Source of the DNA: Polychytrium aggregatum
Lineage: Eukaryota; Chytridiomycota; Chytridiomycetes; Polychytriales
Length of the DNA: 64,000 bases
Reading direction: 5' to 3'
NCBI RefSeq assembly: GCF_025602895.1
Contig: NW_026516204.1
Coordinates: forward strand, 62,001 to 126,000
Shown: in pieces, positions 54,540 through 64,000 of the stretch
How positions within the stretch are numbered: position 1 is the first letter of the stretch
Layout: each line of letters opens with the position of its first letter
Notes under the pieces: model-generated
Told to the model about the DNA's origin: nothing
The model's input: the letters and a program-made list of their open reading frames with translations, nothing else
Databases searched by the model: none
Position numbers and translations under genes: made by a program

Positions 54540-57083
54540 TCAGGGGCACTCCTTGAGGAACCACAGACTGTCGATTGCACCTTCGTTGCCTTGGTCTGCC
54601 GCCTTCTGATACCAAAAAAGAGCCGACTCGAGGTCCTCGGCGACACCATAGCCCTTACTGTGGCAGAAACCGAGCCAATACTGCCCACGCCGATTGCCTT
54701 GCTCGGCAGATTTGCGATACCACTCAACCGCCCTGGCGTCGTCACCAACAACACCACATTCGTTATAGTAACATAGGCCAACCCCCAGCTGCCCGTACGA
54801 GTTGTTCAAGTTGGCCGATCTGCTGTACCACTCGAATGCCTTCGAGTTATCATCCAATACTCCCCAGCCATTATAGTAACATTCTGCGAGCCAGAACTGG
54901 CTGTCGCTGTGGCCGTCGTTGGCGAGTTGTTCGAAGATTTCCACTGCCATATCCTTGTTTTGGGTCGTTCCAAATCCTTGGATCAAGCACAGAGCTTTGA
55001 GATGCTTGCACAGCCAGTCCTGTGCCGATCCAAACTGACACAGTTCGAAGAATCGAAGGGCAGCGGATGGCTGTCTGAAGGTCGGCTGCGAAGGAACTCC
55101 ACAGGCCAGGCATTCATCTTCACCAAAATTGAACTCATCCGACCTGTTGTCTCGTATAATTTTGACTCCTTTCTGTTTGTCTTGGGGTGTCCCACGACCG
55201 AGATAGTGCATCCACCCAACCATGTGCGTGGCGATGGGTTTGATGACTGGATCAGAGGACTGTGTGCTGACCTCCTGCCAGCATTTGAGCGCATCGGCGT
55301 CGCTTTGCTCGGCACCGTGGCCGACGAGCGAGAACCAGCCACGGAGGAACTCGACTCGGAGTTTGCCGTCGGTGTTTCCTTGGTTCGCAGCCTTGGTGTA
55401 CCACTTGATGGCAGTTTCGTAGTCTTGGTCAACTCCTTCGCCGTTCTCGAAACATCGACCGAGGCCAACTTGAGCCTGTGCAAGTCCACGCTCTGCGAGG
55501 TCACGATACAATTGAAGTGCTTTTGAAATATCGGGGCGGACTATGAGGCCATTGCGGTAGGAGTCAGCCAGGTGCAACTGTGCCATCCAATGCCCAGTGT
55601 CGGCAGCCTTTTCAAAGTGGCCGAGAATTCGCTTATATTTGATGCTTCGCTCTTTCCAACTCGTGGACAGTGGGTTTTGGAGATCCATTTGAAGAATCCT
55701 GGCCAAGATGTACGAAGCGACTGCGCTCCCTCGGTCCGCCAAGGTGGACAACCACGAACGGTCCTCTGCGTCTTGGCCACTGTAGTGATGCAAGAGGGCG
55801 AGCAAATCGTTTGTCGAGATAAGGTCAGGAAGTGGCTTTTCTGGGGAATGCAGCCCGTTCTGCTTGCACCAGTGTCGAAGTCGGTTGACTCTGGAGTTCA
55901 GGAGCGGTCGGGCTCGCTTGCACACGAGAAGCAGGGTCTTGATGTCAGCTAGACAGAGTGCGAGCTGGAAGCTTTCGTTGAAGCACACGATGCTGAAGAG
56001 GTCTGGTCCGAGCTGGATGGCCGACGGCCGTATTGGATCCAAGATCGATAAACTGGTGTTGATCCCGACGATTTCGTCCGACACAATCAGTGGAGCATTG
56101 ATGCGACTGGTGGAGCCCCCGTCCAAAGTGAATGGATGAACTCTATCCATGAGGACCAGTTTGGTTTTGTCGCTCTGGGCGGATGTGAGGAGTGCCGCTG
56201 ACGTAGGATCCAAACCCGCCCTGCACTGGTCGAGAGCAGCAGCGATCTGTTCGAAAGTCGGTCGATCGGCAGGGGTTTGGGCCCAGCAGCGCTCGATGAG
56301 GGTCCAGATGTCATTGGGAATGCCGTCGATCTGCTGGGGTCTTTGGCCATGGTCGACTGTTTGCTCAATTGCTTGGTCTTGCAGCGCTTCTCCGTCGTCG
56401 GTGATCCACACGGGTTTGGCATCGTTGAGCACCTCGTACGTGGTAATGGCGAAGGCATATACATCGGTCTTCATGGTGGTGTCGCCGAGTTCATCGTCGT
56501 CAAGCGTCTCGGGGGCGCCGTAGCTGCTGTTTCGGCTGCGGTCCGTCAAGGTGGATGTATGTTTGATGCGGGACAGCCCAAAGTCGCTGACGACAGCATT
56601 GGCTCCACTGTCGAGCAGGACATTTGCAGCCTTGAGCCCGCCATGAACGACATTGTGATCATGGAGATATGCTATCCCCGCGGCCACTTGGTGGAGTAGA
56701 CGGAGCTTCTCCTCCAGTGGGACATTGTTGTTGGCAACATGATCAAGGAGGGTGCCGTTGGGCATGAACGGCGAGACCATGAAGGGAGGAATCGGATTGC
56801 CGTCGTCGTCTTGGTCGCAGGCACCGAGCAGCGACAGGATGTTAGGGTGACTGAGCTGCTTCCAGAGATCGATCCGATGACGGTATTCATTGAGCTGGTC
56901 GATGTTGCAAGTGCCGAGGAGCTGCTTGATGGCGACCTTGGAGCCAAAGTATGTGCCGGTGAAGACCTCGCCAAGGCCACCGCGGCCGATGGGTTGGATG
57001 GAGCGGCCGGTGATATCGCTGGGCGAGATGAACCAGGACGGCCGCTCAGGCACGGATCGAGCGATGTCTTTGGTGGACGCCAT
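54540..57083 (-). CDS. TKL-type pseudokinase fused to a Sel1-repeat protein, copy 4 (847 aa)
   Basis: Single exon, minus strand, start MASTKDIARSVPERPSWFIS at 57083. Residues about 25-290 form a tyrosine-kinase-like domain: glycine loop GRGGLGEVFTG, VAIK lysine, HPNILSLLGA, SDFGLSR, YGAPETL, DVYAFAITTYEVL, CWAQTPADRPTFEQI. The catalytic loop reads VVHGGLKAANVLLD instead of HRDLKxxN, so the catalytic Asp is Gly (codons at 56638-56646). The alpha-C Glu is Arg (YRHRIDLW). It is therefore probably a pseudokinase, although the lysine and DFG could still bind ATP. Next comes the family N-terminal module (GPDLFSIVCFNESFQLALCL, LLLVCKRARPLL), then about nine Sel1 repeats to residue 840. The frame is open to 57293 upstream, but that part is unlike the family. 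Confidence 0.9.
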   Translation of the reverse strand: MASTKDIARSVPERPSWFISPSDITGRSIQPIGRGGLGEVFTGTYFGSKVAIKQLLGTCNIDQLNEYRHRIDLWKQLSHPNILSLLGACDQDDDGNPIPPFMVSPFMPNGTLLDHVANNNVPLEEKLRLLHQVAAGIAYLHDHNVVHGGLKAANVLLDSGANAVVSDFGLSRIKHTSTLTDRSRNSSYGAPETLDDDELGDTTMKTDVYAFAITTYEVLNDAKPVWITDDGEALQDQAIEQTVDHGQRPQQIDGIPNDIWTLIERCWAQTPADRPTFEQIAAALDQCRAGLDPTSAALLTSAQSDKTKLVLMDRVHPFTLDGGSTSRINAPLIVSDEIVGINTSLSILDPIRPSAIQLGPDLFSIVCFNESFQLALCLADIKTLLLVCKRARPLLNSRVNRLRHWCKQNGLHSPEKPLPDLISTNDLLALLHHYSGQDAEDRSWLSTLADRGSAVASYILARILQMDLQNPLSTSWKERSIKYKRILGHFEKAADTGHWMAQLHLADSYRNGLIVRPDISKALQLYRDLAERGLAQAQVGLGRCFENGEGVDQDYETAIKWYTKAANQGNTDGKLRVEFLRGWFSLVGHGAEQSDADALKCWQEVSTQSSDPVIKPIATHMVGWMHYLGRGTPQDKQKGVKIIRDNRSDEFNFGEDECLACGVPSQPTFRQPSAALRFFELCQFGSAQDWLCKHLKALCLIQGFGTTQNKDMAVEIFEQLANDGHSDSQFWLAECYYNGWGVLDDNSKAFEWYSRSANLNNSYGQLGVGLCYYNECGVVGDDARAVEWYRKSAEQGNRRGQYWLGFCHSKGYGVAEDLESALFWYQKAADQGNEGAIDSLWFLKECP

Positions 57084-57322
57084 GCGGCAGATTTGAGGCG
57101 AGAGATGGGCTGGACGGAAAGGACGGCCCGCCAGAAAAAGGCCAAAGCCTGGATGGGGGCAGTGCCGAGCGAGAGGCCAAGCCAAACATGCGATACAAAC
57201 ACAATAGGACGGGATCCGCAGGTGTGCGTGAGAGCCTGGGGTCCAAATGATAGGAGGGAGAGAGCTATCTGCGGACTTGACTTTTCGTCTCATTCAAAAG
57301 TGCAGCATCCAAGCGAGTTCTG

Positions 57323-57376
57323 GAGTGGAGCGGGAATACTCGAGTGGAGCGGGAATACTCGAGTGGAGCGGGAATA
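57323..57376. repeat. 19-bp tandem repeat, about three copies
   Basis: GAGTGGAGCGGGAATACTC occurs at 57323-57341 and 57342-57360, with a partial third copy to 57376. It lies about 240 bp upstream of the pseudokinase start and downstream of the stomatin stop. Confidence 0.95.
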
Positions 57377-57595
57377 CAACATGAAAAGCAAATTTATTTT
57401 TGTTGATGCACCTAGAAACGTTATTTTGCGGTAACAACCATACACAATCAAACAATTGAAAGCAGCATCGAAAACGGACAATGTTACTGAGGTACAAGCT
57501 GAGCGTGGCAAGAGGAGAATACAAGAAGAGAAGAGCGCTGCTACGACAGGAGATGAGTGCTACTGATACGGTGTCCGTCTGGCGGTTCAGGCAAC

Positions 57596-59611
57596 TCAGT
57601 TGTCGGCGACGAGTTCGAGGAGGGTGTTGCGGGTGGCGCCCTGCAGGCCAGTTTCGCCAATGTGGCCGGCACTGGGCTCGGCGGGCATGAAGATGACCTT
57701 GGTACCAGCGGTCTTGGACATGGCCTGCAGAGTTTCGAGGTAGCGGATCTGCATAGCCGCGGGGGTGTTGAGGATGTCGGAGGCCTCGCGCTAAATACCA
57801 GGGCAGCCGCAAGATAGGTTCGTGTCAGCAACATGAATAAGGAGCATCCAAAGGAAGGCATGTAGAGAGCAACGGGGCATATGATGAATTGCAATAGTAG
57901 GCCAATTGACCGGCGAGCGCTTTGAATGGGCGGAGCGAGCAATGGGAGAGCGCGGAACAGATTCTTCTGCTCTTACCATGAGCTTGGCGGACTCGACCTC
58001 GGCCTGGGCTGCAATGACCTTGGATTCACCGATTCGCTTGGCCTTGGCGGCGGCCGACAGGTTCTCCTGGAGCTCCTTGGAGAACTGCAGATCCTTGATC
58101 AAGATCGACTGGGTGACGGCACGCAAACGACGTGGGGACAAAGGGCAGGCCAGGATGGAGGCGATGAGGCGAGAAGGTGAGTTGCTGTTGGGTTGCCCAT
58201 CGGGAGAGGGCGTCTGTGGGGACAGAGACTGCTGATGCCGTCGCTGCTGGCAGGTGCGATGGTGTAGCGGGAGGCCATGGCGTCCATGCATCGCACAAGG
58301 CCATGTTATGTTGCCCCTGGCGTTTCCCAGCAAAGCAATCCACTTCGCGTGTCTGTGCTGCATTTCCCTCGCACTCCCGCCAGTCAAGCCAAGCCACGCC
58401 AAGCCAAGGGTCGCTGTTCTCACCTCAATCTTGACACCCCAGGAGGCGGCAGGCTCGCGGATGATGCCCTCGATCTGGTGGGCGAGAGCCTCGCGGTTCT
58501 CGATGGCATCCTGGAGGGTGCGGGTGCCCAGGATGTGGCGAAGGGTGGTCTGGGTGCGCTCGATGAGGGCAACACGAACGTTGTTGACCAGGAAGACCGA
58601 GGTATAAGGGTCGACGATGTGCCAGTCTTTTGGATAAAGCAGCGGCAGGGGCAAGCGAAAGAGGGCATGGTTCAGATAGGGCTCGCCGACGAAAATAGGA
58701 CCGAGTGTGTGTGCCGCGGAAACAGAGCGCATTCGCCCCATGGACCAGCGCAGCCGCACCCGTCGAACAGACACAGCCAATACCGAGTCACACTTACAGA
58801 GAACAGAGTCGATGCTGATGTTGACGTTGTCCTTGGTCATGATGACCTGCGACGGAATCTGCTCGATCTGTGGAGGGTCGGACAACAGCGAGTGCATCAG
58901 CACAAGGGCCACCTTGCGGGACAGCAGGACCCACGCTGCCCGCCAGTCTCGGGCTGCGGATAATCCCCCGGCCGTCTCCATAAGCAGCCCAGAGCCGACG
59001 AGGGAAGGGCGGTGGCATCGGGGGAACTCACCTGGATTTTGATGTTGACTCGGTCGATGCGCTCGGTGCACACGTTGATGCCGTGCAGACCCGGGTCGAT
59101 GGTCTTGTAGTACTTGCCGAAGCGGGTGACGAGACCAACCTCGCCCTGGCGGACGGTCTTGTATGGGTTGGGGAAGCAAACGCAGCAGGGGATGGCACCG
59201 AGGAAACCCAAGCAGCCACCCAACGAGTTCATCATGCCCTCGTCTAGAAAGGACGTGGCAGGGTAGCGGCATGAGAGGGGGCGCCGTTAGAAGGGAGACT
59301 CGGCTCAAAGATGCCAGAATCAGAGCACCGGCTGGCTCGTTGGGCAACTGGCTGTGCATGCAAGACAGGGGCTTACAGGCGGGATTGTGAGCGGGCGGGA
59401 GGGGAATCTCATTTGCAAAGGACGCCTGGTTGATCTGCGGGGGTGCGGCAAACTTGGGCTGCGAGGAGCTGCTGACGCCAAAGTCGATGGAGATGTCGGG
59501 GCGGGCTTGGTTGTCCATCGAAGCGAAGAGAGGGAGACGGTGCGAGACTGGGGGATTGGACTCGGGAGACAAGAAGGGAACGAGCTCTTCCTCCTGGGAG
59601 AACGAGGACAT
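57596..59611 (-). CDS. Stomatin-family (SPFH/band 7) membrane protein (348 aa)
   Basis: Six exons: 59611-59377, 59243-59032, 58867-58798, 58626-58424, 58108-57977, 57790-57596. They sum to 1047 nt. The N-terminus is soluble. It is followed by a hydrophobic hairpin with a cysteine cluster (GGCLGFLGAIPCCVCFPNPY), probably palmitoylated and inserted in the inner leaflet. The SPFH domain has EVGLVTRFGKYYKTIDPGLH, IEQIPSQVIMTKDNVNISID, VLYWHIVDPYTSVFLVNN and TLRHILGTRTLQDAIENRE. The C-terminal coiled helix has AAAKAKRIGESKVIAAQAEV and ASDILNTPAAMQIRYLETL. Stomatins oligomerise and organise membrane microdomains. Intron 3 uses an AAAAG acceptor, which alone restores SVLYWHIVD. The domain order and length are normal for the family. 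Confidence 0.93.
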
Positions 59612-60101
59612 TTGAGGAGAAAGCGATCCTTTCCGCCCTCACGGGGATGGGCGTGCAATTGCCGGGTGCATTTGGCTTGATTGTCACAGGACCGACCGGG
59701 CTGTGCCTGCAACAAGCCGATTGCTCAGCGGACGCAATTTGGCCGGGGGCGAGCCGCCAGCGCCAGCGGGAGCGAATGGCCCACGGTCATGCCAATGCCA
59801 AGAAAGCACGGCAGCAATCCAAGATTCCATGATGATTTGACCAATGCGGCCGAATACCCGACAGCGGCATTCTTTGTGTGGGAGAAATGAGATCTCATGT
59901 TATGTCCACCACCCGCCCATTGGACATGCTGGTGCCCAGCGCACCTTACGCCACCTCACTGCCCACACATCACCTCGCACTGCTCACACCGGACACCAGA
60001 CACCGCACGCTGTGCACGTTGGATTCAGAAGAGTCGTCCGCCTCTCTGTATTGGGGGGGGGTTTCGTGAAGAGGATGTATCAAATGAAATGGGGGTCGCA
60101 C
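59612..60101. other. Intergenic between PDH E1-alpha stop and stomatin start
   Basis: About 490 bp, both neighbours on the minus strand. It should hold the stomatin promoter. A CA-rich stretch lies at about 59955-60010 and a run of G at about 60053. No gene is seen. Confidence 0.4.
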
Positions 60102-61742
60102 TTAAAATTGCTTGACTTCAAAGGGCGTGCATCCACGGACGGTGGGAACCTCGTAACCGGGGGCATAGATGTCGGTCCAGAGCTCCTCGGCGTTGGGCTC
60201 GGGCGAGGCCTTGGACTCCTCGACGGCCTTGTCGATCTCGGCACGGATCTCCTTCTCAATCTGCTTCAGGTCCTCCTCGGAAGCGATGCCGCGCTCGATG
60301 AGACGGGTGCGGTGGCCGGTGATGGGGTCGTTGGTGGAGCGCATGTTCTGGATCTCCTCACGGGTGCGGTAGGTGGTGCCGGGGTCGGACATGGAGTGGC
60401 CGCCGTAGCGGTAGGTAACCATCTCCATGACGAGCGGGCCGTTGCCGTTGAGGGTCCACTCGCGGGCATATCGGCAGGCCTCCTTGACGGCAAGGACATC
60501 CATAGCGTTGACTCGCAGACCGGGAATAAAGTCACCGCGGGTGTAGTACTTGGTCGAGGCCGAGGATCGGTGGGCCGAGGTGCCCATGCCGTACTTGTTG
60601 TTCTCGCAGACAAAGACGACCGGAAGCGACCACAGCTTGGCCATGTTGTAAGACTCAAAGACCTGGCCCTGGTTGGCGGCGCCGTCACCGTAGAGCGAGA
60701 AGGTCATGGTGTTCTTGTTGAGGTACCTCTGGGCCAGGGCAATACCGGCACCGAGAGGAACCTGGGCACCGACGATGCCGTTGCCGCCGTAGAACTCGTG
60801 GGCAAACATGTGCATCGATCCACCCTTGCCCTGGGAGCAGCCAGCGACGCGGCCCATCAGCTCAGCGATGATGCTGGTGGCCGAGGCACCGCGGAGGAGA
60901 GTGAATCCGTGGCAGCGGTAGGATGTGATGATGGCGTCGTCCTTGGAGGTGGCGGCGTGCATGCCGGCGGCGACGGCCTCCTGGCCGATCGACAAGTGGC
61001 AGAAGCCGCGAATCAGCTTGGCTTTGTAGAGCTGAGGACCGGATGAAGAGACAAAGTGTTAGATCCGTCCAGGATGACATTGGAATAGCGAGCGAGGGCC
61101 ACTCCGGCTGCGACCGAGGCCGGATCGGAGTTGCACCAGACATGGCTGAGCGATGTAGCTTGACGATGAGGACCACGGTGCGTTATCGGTCGCGTCGCCC
61201 GATTACATTATCGAGACTCATCGCTTGGCTGTCTCATCCAGTGTTGGGTGGCCTCGGTCATCGCACGATATTGCAGCCAGCTCGGGACATCTGGCTGTCG
61301 CCGCTGACAAGCACTGCGATGACGACCGAAACTGCATGTAGCTGGCAGACAGGCCAAGCCGGGCTGTCACAGCGCACGGAGCGCAGATTGGAAGAGTCCG
61401 ACCATCAAGTACGCCGCTGGATCCGGCACCCACCTGGTCAGAGGCAGTCTCGAGACGACGGATGGCAACCATGTTTCTGAAGATGTCGACCAGCTCTTTG
61501 CGAGTGGCCTTGACAGAAAAGTTGGGCGAGTCGCAGTTGTGGGTGGAGAAGCTCAGGTTGTTGAGCTCAAACTCGAACTCGTCATTGTCGGCGGGGGTGG
61601 CAGCAGCCTCGGAGCTCTGGACCTTGGGCGAGGTCGAGAACAGAGTCTTGAACAATGAGGAGGAGGAGGCCCAGGTCTGGTTGCTGCGGACGCCCAGGGT
61701 GTGGGTCGAGTTGAGCGATGCTCGGACGAGCTTGGCAATCAT
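60102..61742 (-). CDS. PDA1: Pyruvate dehydrogenase E1 component subunit alpha, mitochondrial (412 aa)
   Basis: Two exons, 61742-61434 and 61031-60102, join in phase 0 (RRLETASDQ to [20 protein letters not shown]). Residues about 1-45 are Ser/Arg-rich and lack acids, a mitochondrial targeting sequence. The thiamine diphosphate motif [20 protein letters not shown] with CENN is intact. So are [31 protein letters not shown] and the regulatory loop [16 protein letters not shown], whose serine is the PDH-kinase site. The length is close to yeast Pda1 (420 aa). With E1-beta it decarboxylates pyruvate and acetylates E2 lipoyl groups in the matrix. Confidence 0.97.
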
Positions 61743-62844
61743 GGCTGCTTTTCTTGGATAGATTATGGGGAGATGGGAGGGTGACGAGGGAGAGGAGAGC
61801 CGACGAGAGCAAGTCTGGCCGAGACAGAGGACAGGATGAGGGCAGTCAGCAACGGCAGAGCAATGAAGCAGACCCGACAGGGTCAATATGCCCGTCAGTC
61901 ACTGTCAGAACTGCGATTGCTTGTGGCTGTCGTTGTGGCTGTTGCTGTGGTTGTGCTGGGCCGATGGCGATGGGAAGCCGGAGCGGCGAACAGAGGCCGT
62001 CCAGCAACGATCTGCGCGACCAGCTGCCCCCTGGGCATACGGCAAGACAGCACCGCTATGGCCAGCCCGAGCAAGACGAAGCAAGACATGGCAGCACGGA
62101 TACGGAATATATCCCTCAAGCAGCAGCCGTCGCGACAGCAGCAGCGCACTCACCTCCGAGCAGATGGATCCAAAGCGAGCAAGCGCAAGCGCAGGGCGAA
62201 AGATGAGGCAGGCCGCGAGGCGAAAATGCAGAAAAAAAAGCGATTCGGAAACAACGGCCAGCCTTGGCACACAGACAGCGGCTGCGTCGGGCGACAAGCT
62301 GTTCCGTGTCCGGGGTGCGTGCACAGGCAGCCGCTGCACTGCCCGAGTGCGGCGACACATGCTGTGTTCTGTGTCGAGGAGCGGTGGTGTGCTGCCGTCA
62401 TCTGTATCCATTGTGTGTGCGGGGATTGTGTGTGTGTGTGGGAGTCCCTGGTTTGTGATTTGTCCGCTTGCTTGTCCGCTGTCTGTGTGCTGATACACAC
62501 ACAGAGCCAGGACGGCACACACACACAGAGGGCCACGCCATTGGCTGGGGGCGCGCGGCTTGGGCTTTTGGGGCTGTCGAGCGAGGACGCAGCGAGACGG
62601 CAGCGAGAGCAGCTGGGGCCCCGTCTCGTTGCACCCTCGCCGCGTCCTCGCCGCGTCCTCGCCAGCCCCAAAAACCAGCCTCGCACAAGGGGCGACTGGG
62701 CAGTTCTGTGCGACTGGCGGCTCCAGCGCCCGCGCCCCAAATCGAGTCTGGATCGAGCCGGATCCGGCGGATGTTGCCTCTGGTGGCGTTTGGCGTGGGA
62801 AACGATCAAGCGGGAAGCAAGTACAGGCGATGCTGTACACTTTA
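61743..62844. other. Long intergenic region upstream of PDA1
   Basis: About 1.1 kb. It includes GT-rich and CA-rich runs at about 62410-62445 and 62495-62530 that could pair with each other. The open frame across the region looks like low-complexity shadow, without domains. It should contain the PDA1 promoter. Confidence 0.4.
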
Positions 62845-63210
62845 TTCAGAAAAAAACGGGACAATATCGCCGTTTCCATGAACATGTAGTATGTGCTGTG
62901 CTTGCGTCAAGCAAAGCCACAAGAAATAAAACAGATCACTTTGGCAGCCTCCGAGTGAAGACCACCGGTCGCCCTCCGGTCTCCACAATCGACCTGCACA
63001 CTGGTCTCGGAGTGCCAGCGATGGATGATACTCTTGGACACACTGAATATGGAGGCAACCTTACGCAGGCTATGGATGAGGTCGTAGCATCGCAATGCGG
63101 CGGTGCGAAAGTCGGATGTGTGGCGAATGGTCATGGCCAGCGCGCGATAACATTGGGTAACAAAATATTCGATGAATGGTCAAAATCCCGGGTGTCCCGT
63201 TTTTTATTGG
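62845..63210 (-). mobile_element. Tc1/mariner-like element remnant
   Basis: The ends are inverted: TTCAGAAAAAAACGGGACA at 62845-62863 and TGTCCCGTTTTTTATTGG at 63193-63210 share AAAAAACGGGACA. Inside, on the minus strand (63134-62907), is a 75-codon fragment with the helix-turn-helix typical of Tc1/mariner transposases (LRKVASIFSVSKSIIHRWH). The catalytic DDE/D domain is absent. A further TAAAATACGGGACACCC at 63219-63235 suggests a second, nested end. This is a non-autonomous deletion derivative. Confidence 0.6.
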
Positions 63211-63805
63211 ATTGCCTGTAAAATACGGGACACCCCTGTTCCCGCCAGGGCTGCCGCTGTTTTCTGGGTCCTGGACACACCAACCAATAGCCCATCATGA
63301 CGCACAGATGCACTTTGACCGAGCCACGAGGATCATCGACAGGTGCGCATCCAACTGCAAGAGGCAACACACGATCCACGCCCTTGAGATGAGAGCAACC
63401 AGCTTCGCTTGGGAAGCGCACGTCATCGTTGGGAAGCGTCTGCGGCTCTGTCAGGGACGTGGACTTGCATACACCGCCCACGCTCCTCGATCCATAGCAT
63501 CTCTTGGCGATAGCGGTTGCTCTTGGACATGATTGCTGGGCAAATATGTATATTCATGATCCCGAAAAAATGGCGGCAAAACTATGAATCTTAATTACAA
63601 AGAACAGGGTGTAGGGGTGATGGCGGCATGCATCCGTGCATGCATCCGTGCATGCAGGCAAGGCATGTGAACAGCATTACGCCAAGCTCGGTGGCGTCCG
63701 ATATTGCAGCGCAGGAAGAAAGGAGAGGGGAGGTTGATACAAGTCGCGTTGCGATGAAAGACATGGCCGCGACCCCCCTCATTTGCCTGGATGGTGGGAA
63801 TGTGT
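63211..63805. other. Intergenic with GCATGCATCCGT repeats
   Basis: About 600 bp between the transposon remnant and the sulfhydrylase stop. A 12-bp unit, GCATGCATCCGT, is repeated about two and a half times at 63627-63657. No gene is seen. Confidence 0.45.

Positions 63806-64000
<195 letters not shown>

Noticed and set aside
57084-57293. N-terminal extension of the pseudokinase protein
   Set aside because: The open frame upstream of MASTKD has no family similarity and overlaps the likely promoter; 57083 is the better start.
62410-62530. GT-run and CA-run that could form a hairpin RNA
   Set aside because: Complementarity comes from simple dinucleotide repeats; there is no conserved structure or promoter evidence.
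61836-63221. 461-codon plus-strand open frame
   Set aside because: Low-complexity translation. It runs through GT/CA repeats and the transposon remnant, and no known domain is seen.

Overview
The window is nuclear DNA from a fungus, most likely an early-diverging one (chytrid-like or another non-Dikarya lineage; this is inference). Three things point there. The genes are rich in short GT-AG introns, many with CTAAC/CTGAC-like branch points. The fungal-type genes are Osh3-type OSBP, Sct1/Gpt2-type GPAT, Pda1 and Met17. There is also a PRKDC (DNA-PKcs) orthologue, which Dikarya lack, and a burst of Sel1-repeat genes. GC content looks moderately high and intergenic spaces are short (about 0.2-1.1 kb).

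Layout. 1-15776 (+): DNA-PKcs catalytic subunit, 5' end outside the window, complete through the PI3K-like kinase and FATC. 16163-17778 (+): a protein whose motif order matches alkyladenine-DNA glycosylase. 18356-21061 (+): F-box/WD40 protein. 21461-24836 (+): glycerol-3-phosphate acyltransferase. 25179-26915 (-): METTL13-like methyltransferase. 27150-30763: convergent pair of Sel1 proteins. 31168-32703 (+): LRR protein. 33262-35981 (+) and 42143-44757 (+): two paralogous Sel1 proteins with a different N-terminal module. They flank a secreted PhoD-type phosphatase (36644-39677, -) and a SAM methyltransferase (40437-41285, -). 45454-51049 (-): GOLD-PH-ORD oxysterol-binding protein. 51843-52073 (+): tight tRNA-Ala/Lys/Asn cluster. 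52382-57083: second convergent Sel1 pair, one member carrying a TKL pseudokinase. 57596-59611 (-): stomatin. 60102-61742 (-): PDH E1-alpha. 62845-63210: Tc1/mariner-like remnant. 63806-64000 (-): C-terminus of O-acetylhomoserine sulfhydrylase.

Most genes are housekeeping and functionally unrelated. The unusual content is (i) a kinase-competent fungal DNA-PKcs with a TQ cluster where the animal ABCDE phosphorylation cluster lies, next to a glycosylase-like gene; and (ii) a family of four Sel1 genes in two convergent pairs. Their sequences are mosaics of nearly identical and diverged blocks, pointing to gene conversion, and one is fused to a kinase domain that has lost the catalytic HRD aspartate and the alpha-C glutamate. 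Exon coordinates quoted were read by hand from splice signals and phase. For seven genes the summed exons are a multiple of three and keep family motifs in frame.
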